64,000 nt of DNA, from the NCBI GenBank assembly GCA_016183655.1, contig JACPEH010000016.1, positions 124,001 to 188,000 on the forward strand, read 5' to 3'. The stretch comes from Rhodocyclales bacterium. GTDB taxonomy: Bacteria > Pseudomonadota > Gammaproteobacteria > Burkholderiales > Rhodocyclaceae. The translations under genes and the position numbers were made by a program. Numbering within the stretch: position 1 is the stretch's first letter; each line of letters opens with the position of its first letter. A model generated the notes under the pieces. That model had not been told where the DNA came from and searched no databases. It saw only the letters and a list, made by a program, of their open reading frames with translations. Of this stretch, positions 58,857 to 64,000 are shown piece by piece.

Positions 58857-58885
58857 AAAAAAAGGACGCCGAAGCGTCCTTTTTT
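58857..58885. terminator. Bidirectional terminator between dksA and pnp
   Basis: A GGACGC / GCGTCC stem with a CGAA tetraloop, flanked by seven A on one side and six T on the other, so it works on both strands for the convergent dksA and pnp genes. Confidence 0.9.
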
Positions 58886-58899
58886 GTTGCCGTTCAGGC

Positions 58900-61020
58900 T
58901 CAGGCTTGCGGTGCCTCCGCAGGCGCTGCGGCAGCTTCCGCGGCCACGGCCTTCATCGACAGACGCACGCGGCCCTTCTCGTCGGCTTCCAGCACCTTCA
59001 CGCGCACCTGCTGACCTTCCTGGAGCTTGTCGGAAACCTTCTCGACGCGCTCGTTGGCGATCTGCGAGATGTGCAGCAGGCCGTCGCGACCCGGCATGAT
59101 GCTGACGATGGCGCCGAAGTCGAGCAGCTTCAGTACGGTGCCTTCGTAGATCTTGCCGACTTCGACTTCGGCGGTGATGTCGCTGATGCGCTTCTTGGCG
59201 GCATCGGCGGCTTCGCCGGAGACGGAGGCGATGGTGATCGTGCCGTCGTCCTGGATGTCGATGGTGGTGCCGGTCTCTTCGGTGATGGCGCGGATGACGG
59301 CGCCGCCCTTGCCGATCACGTCGCGGATCTTCTCCGGATTGATCTTGATGGTGTAGAGACGCGGCGCGTAGGCGGAGATTTCGCCGACGCCGGCCATCGA
59401 GGTTTCCATCTGGCCGAGGATGTGCAGACGGGCGTCCTTGGCTTGCGCCAGTGCGACCTGCATGATTTCCTTGGTGATGCCCTGGATCTTGATGTCCATC
59501 TGCAGCGCGGTGACGCCGCCGGAGGTGCCGGCCACCTTGAAGTCCATGTCGCCGAGGTGATCTTCGTCGCCGAGGATGTCGGTGAGCACGGCGAAACGGT
59601 TGCCGTCCTTGATCAGGCCCATGGCGATGCCGGCCACGTGCGCCTTGATCGGCACGCCGGCATCCATCAGCGCCAGCGAACCGCCGCAGACGGAAGCCAT
59701 CGACGACGAGCCGTTGGACTCGGTGATTTCCGAGACCAGGCGCATCGAGTACGAGAACTCGTCGGCCGGCGGCAGCACGGCCACGAGGGCGCGCTTGGCC
59801 AGACGGCCATGGCCGATTTCGCGACGCTTCGGCGTGCCGACGCGACCGCATTCGCCGGTGGCGTACGGGGGCATGTTGTAGTGGAGCATGAAGCGCTCGC
59901 GGTACTCGCCGGCCAGCGCGTCGATGATCTGCTCGTCGCGGCCGGTGCCCAGCGTGGCGACGACCAGCGCCTGCGTTTCACCGCGGGTGAACAGTGCCGA
60001 ACCGTGGGTGCGCGGCAGCACGCCGTGGCGGATGGCGATCGGGCGCACGGTGCGCGTGTCGCGACCGTCGATGCGCGGCTCGCCGGCGAGGATGCGACCG
60101 CGGACGGTGGCGGCTTCGAGCTCGAAGAAGTAGTTGCCGACGGTGTTCTCGTCCGGCGCCCCCTCTTCGCCGGTGCACAGCGCGGCGACGGCTTCGGCGG
60201 AAAGTTCCTTCAAACGCTGGCTGCGCGTCTGCTTGCTGGTGATGCTGTAGGCCTCTTCGATCTTGGCCTTGACCAGATCGTTCAGGCGGGCGACCAGCGC
60301 CTCGTCCTTGGCCGGCGGCTGCCAGTCCCACTCGGGCTTGCCGGCTTCCTCGACCAGTTCGTTGATGGCGTTGATCACCTTCTGCATTTCGGTGTGGCCG
60401 AAGACCACGGCGCCGAGCATGACTTCCTCGGACAGCTCCTTGGCCTCCGATTCGACCATAAGCACGGCCGAGGCGGTACCGGCGACGACCAGATCCAGTT
60501 GCGAGGCCTTGACCTGCGACAGGGTCGGGTTGAGCACGTACTGGCCGTCGATGTAGCCGACGCGGGCGGCGCCGATCGGGCCGTCGAACGGGATGCCGGA
60601 GATCGACAGCGCGGCCGAGGTGCCGATCAGCGCGGCGATGTCCGGATCGACTTCCGGGTTCAGCGACATGACGGTGGCGACGACCTGGACTTCGTTGTAG
60701 AAGCCTTCCGGGAACAGCGGGCGGATCGGGCGGTCGATCAGGCGCGAGGTCAGCGTTTCCTTTTCGGAGGGGCGGCCTTCGCGCTTGAAGAAACCACCGG
60801 GGATCTTGCCGGCGGCATAGGTCTTTTCGATGTAATCAACGGTCAGCGGGAAAAAATCCTGGCCCGGCTTGGCCTTCTTGGCCCCAACCACGGTACACAG
60901 CACGACGGTATCGTCGATCGACACCAGCACGGCACCGCCGGCCTGGCGGGAGATTTCGCCTGTCTCCAGGGTGACCGTGTGGGCACCGTAGGCGAAGGTT
61001 TTCTTGGCAACGTTAAACAT
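58900..61020 (-). CDS. pnp: Polyribonucleotide nucleotidyltransferase (PNPase)
   Basis: A 706-residue phosphorolytic 3'-5' exonuclease. Two RNase PH domains are present (the second carries the DxxD-type site in GDMDFKVAG), followed by KH ([15 protein letters not shown]) and S1 ([27 protein letters not shown], split across the barrel). It follows rpsO in the same direction, the classic rpsO-pnp arrangement. Confidence 0.98.
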   Translation of the reverse strand: MFNVAKKTFAYGAHTVTLETGEISRQAGGAVLVSIDDTVVLCTVVGAKKAKPGQDFFPLTVDYIEKTYAAGKIPGGFFKREGRPSEKETLTSRLIDRPIRPLFPEGFYNEVQVVATVMSLNPEVDPDIAALIGTSAALSISGIPFDGPIGAARVGYIDGQYVLNPTLSQVKASQLDLVVAGTASAVLMVESEAKELSEEVMLGAVVFGHTEMQKVINAINELVEEAGKPEWDWQPPAKDEALVARLNDLVKAKIEEAYSITSKQTRSQRLKELSAEAVAALCTGEEGAPDENTVGNYFFELEAATVRGRILAGEPRIDGRDTRTVRPIAIRHGVLPRTHGSALFTRGETQALVVATLGTGRDEQIIDALAGEYRERFMLHYNMPPYATGECGRVGTPKRREIGHGRLAKRALVAVLPPADEFSYSMRLVSEITESNGSSSMASVCGGSLALMDAGVPIKAHVAGIAMGLIKDGNRFAVLTDILGDEDHLGDMDFKVAGTSGGVTALQMDIKIQGITKEIMQVALAQAKDARLHILGQMETSMAGVGEISAYAPRLYTIKINPEKIRDVIGKGGAVIRAITEETGTTIDIQDDGTITIASVSGEAADAAKKRISDITAEVEVGKIYEGTVLKLLDFGAIVSIMPGRDGLLHISQIANERVEKVSDKLQEGQQVRVKVLEADEKGRVRLSMKAVAAEAAAAPAEAPQA

Positions 61021-61122
61021 TGTTTCCTTTCTTTCTGATTATTGGCGCGGCGTACCCACGACTCCGGTACGCTTTGTTGTCGACGCGCCTGAGGCTGTCA
61101 CGGACAGCCATGGCAAAAGCGA

Positions 61123-61155
61123 AAACAGCGACACTGCCTCCGGGGCAGTGCCGCT
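61123..61155 (-). terminator. rpsO-pnp intergenic stem-loop
   Basis: A 12-bp stem with one mismatch, reading AGCGGCACTGCC on the minus strand, then a CCGGA-centred loop and the complementary arm, followed by GTTTTC. It corresponds in position to the partial terminator and RNase III site between rpsO and pnp in enterobacteria, which sets pnp expression. Its role here is inferred. Confidence 0.65.
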
Positions 61156-61227
61156 GCTCTCGCGTCTTCCCGATCGCATTGCGGATCGGAGAATTCTGGG
61201 TGCTGATTGCTCGATTGCTGGCGCAGG

Positions 61228-61497
61228 TTACTTACGCAGGCCGAGGCGCTCGATCAGCGAGCGGTAGCCATCGACGTTGGTGCGCTTCAGGTAGTCGAGC
61301 AGCTTGCGGCGACGGCTCACCATGCGCAGCAGGCCGCGGCGGGAGTGGTGATCCTTGACGTGCTCCTTGAAGTGGCCAGTCAGGTCGTTGATGCGGGCCG
61401 TCAGCAGGGCCACCTGGACTTCCGGCGAACCGGTGTCGCCCTGGGCGCGTTGAAAATCGGCAACAACTTTGGATTTCTGTTCGGTCGAGAACGCCAT
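61228..61497 (-). CDS. rpsO: 30S ribosomal protein S15
   Basis: The 89-residue S15, with the usual start [16 protein letters not shown] and the conserved [16 protein letters not shown] rRNA-binding block. It binds the 16S rRNA central domain and often represses its own translation through its leader. It is followed by pnp. Confidence 0.99.
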   Translation of the reverse strand: MAFSTEQKSKVVADFQRAQGDTGSPEVQVALLTARINDLTGHFKEHVKDHHSRRGLLRMVSRRRKLLDYLKRTNVDGYRSLIERLGLRK

Positions 61498-61974
61498 GTC
61501 AAACTCTCTTTCCTTGAAACGACGCCGCCCCGGTTTGATAGAGCAAACGCCAGTGGTTAATGATCACGATTTTTCGCTTGGCGAAGCGAGCGCGAGATTG
61601 TAGTCCACCGCCCCCTCTCCGGGCAACAGGTTTTTTCGGAAAAACAAGGCGATGGCGAGGCGCATGCCGCATCGGAACAACTTCGTCCGCCGCGACCGTT
61701 TCCCGAATGATGGAAGCGATCCCAAAATCAGGAAACCCCTTCTTGCAGTTGGGCAACGGAAAATTCCAGCGGGATTCGACGGAAAACAGCCGAAAACCGC
61801 ATTTCCACAGGACTCGCACGGAAACGGGGGAAGCCATGAACATTCGGCGGAACGGTCTTCGCACAAATTTTGCTGACAATCGCCCCTGCTGCCGTGGCGC
61901 GAGCGAGCCCCCCGCCTTGCCGGCACGCACGCTTCCAGCGCTTCTACATCATCCGAACCATAAGGTCCATCAAA
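61498..61974. other. 477-nt gap between rpsO and the chemoreceptor gene
   Basis: Contains the rpsO leader and a possible minus-strand -10 (TACAAT at 61597-61602) without a convincing -35. Several open frames cross it but none resembles a protein family, and their composition looks non-coding. The chemoreceptor's ribosome binding site (AAGG at 61962-61965) is at the right end. Nothing else is recognised. Confidence 0.5.
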
Positions 61975-63609
61975 GTGCTAAAAATTGCCGACACAAAGAT
62001 ATGGGTACGCCTGACGGCATCGATCTGGATTCTGCTCATCGTTGCCTGGTCGGCCATGATCCTGTGGCAGAGCCACGAGAACCGGAACGCCTCGATCGAA
62101 CAGGCCCGCGATTTTTCGCTGAGCATGCACGACTCGACGCTGGCCGGCCTGACGGCGCTGATGATCGCCGAGAAGATGGACAAGGCGCCGGCGCTGCTCG
62201 ACCAGATCAAGCAGCTCACGGTCATCCGTGATCTGCGGGTGGTACCGAGCGAGGTGGCGCGGGAAGGGGTGGAAAGCTACAAGGACATGGGCAAGGCCCG
62301 CAACGACCTGACGCCCAACGTGCAGGAGGCGCAGGTGATGAAGTCGGGAACGGAACTGGTCGAACTCCATCAGGACGAAACCGGCCCCTACCTGCTGACC
62401 ATCCGGCCGACCAAGAACGTCAAGAAATACCTCGGCAAGAACTGCCTCGAATGCCACGACGCGGAGGAGAACGCCGTCCTCGGCGTCATCAGCATGAAGA
62501 TCTCGCTGGCCAAGATCGACCACAGCACGACGGCGCTGAAAACCCAGTCGCTGCTGGTCGCCCTGCTGGTCAGCCTGATGATGCTGGCCATCATCTGGTA
62601 CTTCATCCGCAGCGTGGTGACGACGCCGATCGGGGAAATGGTGAGCGGGCTCAGGGCCATCGCCTCCGGCGAAGGCGACCTGACGCGCCGCCTGATCGTG
62701 CGCGGCAGGGACGAGATCGGGCAAGCCTCGGCGGCCTTCAACGAGATGATGGACAAATTCTCCGGCCTCGTCCGCCAGGTCACCGACACCGCCACCCAGG
62801 TCTCGCAGGCCGCCGGCCAGCTCGTGGCCGGCGCCGAAAACGTCGCCGTCTCGTCGCGCAACCAGACCGAAACCTCGACGCAATCGGCGGAAGTGGTCGA
62901 GGAAATGGCCCGGAGCGTCGCCACCGTGGCGCAGAGCGCCGAGGACGTGCGCGAGCAGTCGCGGGAAAGCCTGCGCCGCTCGGAAGAAGGCAACGCCAGC
63001 CTCGGCAAGCTGACGAGCAGCGTCGGCATGGTCGAAACGACGGTGCGCGGCATTGCCGAGTCGGTCAACCGCTTCGTTTCGAGCACCGAAGACATCAAGC
63101 ACATCACCGGTCAGGTCAAGGAAATCGCCGACCAGACCAACCTGCTGGCGCTCAACGCCGCGATCGAGGCGGCGCGCGCCGGCGAAGCCGGCCGCGGCTT
63201 CGCCGTCGTCGCCGACGAGGTGCGCAAGCTGGCCGAAAAATCGGCAACCTCGGCAAACGAGATCGACGCCATCACGCACACGCTGGCCGACCAGTCCGCC
63301 ACCGTCAACCGCGCGATCGACGAAGCGATCCAGCACATCGCCACCAGCCACGAGTCCACCGAAATCGTCCAGGGCGTGCTCGCTTCGGCCAGCGATTCGG
63401 TGGTCGAGGTCGGCAAGGGACTCGACCGCATCGCCGGCGCCACCGCCGAGCAGCGGCAGGCCAGCAATGACGTGGCCAGCGGCATCGAACGCATCGCCAG
63501 CATGGCGCATGAGAACAGCAGCGCCGCCAGCCAGACCGCGGCCGCCGCGCGCAACCTGGAGACCCTCGCCGAAACGCAGCTGAGCATCGTCCGCCGCTTC
63601 AAGACCTGA
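61975..63609 (+). CDS. Methyl-accepting chemotaxis protein with a periplasmic c-type haem motif
   Basis: A 544-residue chemoreceptor. There is a membrane segment at about 12-31, a periplasmic domain to about 190, and a second segment at about 193-212. HAMP is followed by a long helical signalling domain with the conserved hairpin tip [22 protein letters not shown]. The periplasmic domain contains CLECH at 157-161, a c-type haem-binding CxxCH. The GTG start at 61975 is supported by AAGG upstream and by starting just before the first helix; the frame extends to 61870 without sense. It probably senses redox state or a haem ligand. Confidence 0.9.
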   Translation: MLKIADTKIWVRLTASIWILLIVAWSAMILWQSHENRNASIEQARDFSLSMHDSTLAGLTALMIAEKMDKAPALLDQIKQLTVIRDLRVVPSEVAREGVESYKDMGKARNDLTPNVQEAQVMKSGTELVELHQDETGPYLLTIRPTKNVKKYLGKNCLECHDAEENAVLGVISMKISLAKIDHSTTALKTQSLLVALLVSLMMLAIIWYFIRSVVTTPIGEMVSGLRAIASGEGDLTRRLIVRGRDEIGQASAAFNEMMDKFSGLVRQVTDTATQVSQAAGQLVAGAENVAVSSRNQTETSTQSAEVVEEMARSVATVAQSAEDVREQSRESLRRSEEGNASLGKLTSSVGMVETTVRGIAESVNRFVSSTEDIKHITGQVKEIADQTNLLALNAAIEAARAGEAGRGFAVVADEVRKLAEKSATSANEIDAITHTLADQSATVNRAIDEAIQHIATSHESTEIVQGVLASASDSVVEVGKGLDRIAGATAEQRQASNDVASGIERIASMAHENSSAASQTAAAARNLETLAETQLSIVRRFKT

Positions 63610-63672
63610 GCCCCGCCGCCGGCCATCGTTTGCGTTCAGCGCCCGCCGAAGGCGGGCCGCTGCCACGCCAGC

Positions 63673-64000
63673 TCACGCAGCACTGCGTTGCTGCGCGAAG
63701 AGTTTTGCCGCCAACGCGGCCAACACAAAACCCATGACGTAGCGTTGCACTGCGAGCCACAGGCGATTCCTCGCAAACCATCCGGCGATTGCCGCAGCCG
63801 AAAGGGTGACGATCAGATTCACGCTGGCGCTGATGCCTACCTGCGTGACGCCGAGCACCACGCTCTGGGCGAGAACGGAGCCGGCTTCCGGCGAGATGAA
63901 CTGGGGCAGAACCGAGAGGTAGAAGACGGCAACCTTCGGGTTCAGGATGCTCGTCAGCAAGCCCGTCGCAAACAGTTTCCGGGGCGGCTCCGGCGGCAGA
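63673..64000 (-). CDS. LysE/RhtB-family exporter, C-terminal part
   Basis: A minus-strand gene whose 5' end lies beyond the window. The visible 108 residues include the family block GLLTSILNPKVAVFYLSVLPQF and two or three membrane helices (VGISASVNLIVTLSAAAIAGWFA; YVMGFVLAALAAKLFA). Members export amino acids such as lysine, threonine or homoserine. Frame continuity is clear from codon 1 of the visible part to the window edge. Confidence 0.9.
   Translation of the reverse strand, partial: LPPEPPRKLFATGLLTSILNPKVAVFYLSVLPQFISPEAGSVLAQSVVLGVTQVGISASVNLIVTLSAAAIAGWFARNRLWLAVQRYVMGFVLAALAAKLFAQQRSAA

Noticed and set aside
61560-62231. Open frame upstream of and overlapping the chemoreceptor start
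   Set aside because: It is out of frame with the receptor, has shadow-like composition after 61975 and matches no family.

Overview
This is a GC-rich chromosomal window made almost entirely of core bacterial genes. The gene content suggests a betaproteobacterium, most likely of the order Rhodocyclales (relatives of Dechloromonas, Azospira or Azonexus). That placement rests on the complete isc operon, the dapC-dapD-pilU-dapE-prmB order, a CheY/CheZ pair and several hybrid kinases. It is inference from gene content, not from a database search.

Layout. 1-1298: the minus-strand end of an ispD-ispF-thpR run. 1374-2636: a DUF4010 membrane protein. 2854-6079: the three overlapping AmmeMemoRadiSam genes (Memo-like, AMMECR1-like, radical SAM) and a degenerate alpha/beta hydrolase. 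6076-6308: a short transposon-like repeat, then a hybrid histidine kinase and mfd. 12841-17902: a patatin-like protein that has lost its catalytic residues, a periplasmic binding protein, and a divergent hybrid kinase. 18082-20721: aroG, serB and an RluA-type pseudouridine synthase. 20722-25104: an AT-richer accessory block holding one very large SIR2-domain gene that looks like an anti-phage NADase. 25105-27426: leuA with a divergent Lrp-type regulator. 27424-27701: a second copy of the repeat, next to trxC. 28262-30122: a membrane protein, then a phosphoribosyltransferase coupled to a BCAM0308-type protein. 30136-38144: cysE and the isc iron-sulfur operon, iscR to iscX, with an extra cysteine desulfurase and a trailing DUF2237 gene. 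38199-41597: trmJ, suhB, a small membrane protein and a PQQ-type sugar dehydrogenase. 41676-42997: a winged-helix protein plus nucleotidyltransferase pair (probable type IV toxin-antitoxin) behind paired palindromes. 43011-48807: mutS, a phosphoesterase, an orphan binding protein, slyD and bcp. 49014-50798: a SIMPL protein, a small inverted-repeat element with a 5-bp target duplication, and an EamA exporter. 50884-56155: dapC, dapD, pilU, dapE, prmB. 56252-57741: cheY, cheZ and a small unknown. 57926-58235: tRNA-Pro, -Arg and -His. 58386-61497: dksA, pnp, rpsO. 61975-63609: a chemoreceptor with a c-type haem motif. 63673-64000: a truncated LysE-type exporter.

How the genes work together. Most of the window is housekeeping: isoprenoid, lysine/diaminopimelate, aromatic, leucine, serine and cysteine synthesis, Fe-S assembly, DNA repair, and RNA decay or translation. 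The signalling genes (two hybrid kinases, CheY/CheZ, the haem chemoreceptor, PilU) suggest a motile, twitching, redox-sensing environmental bacterium. The accessory content is small: the SIR2 gene, the winged-helix/nucleotidyltransferase pair, and three families of short mobile or palindromic repeats. The SIR2 gene is the best candidate for a new or little-described defence system. The AmmeMemoRadiSam cluster is the most intriguing core system, because its product is unknown.
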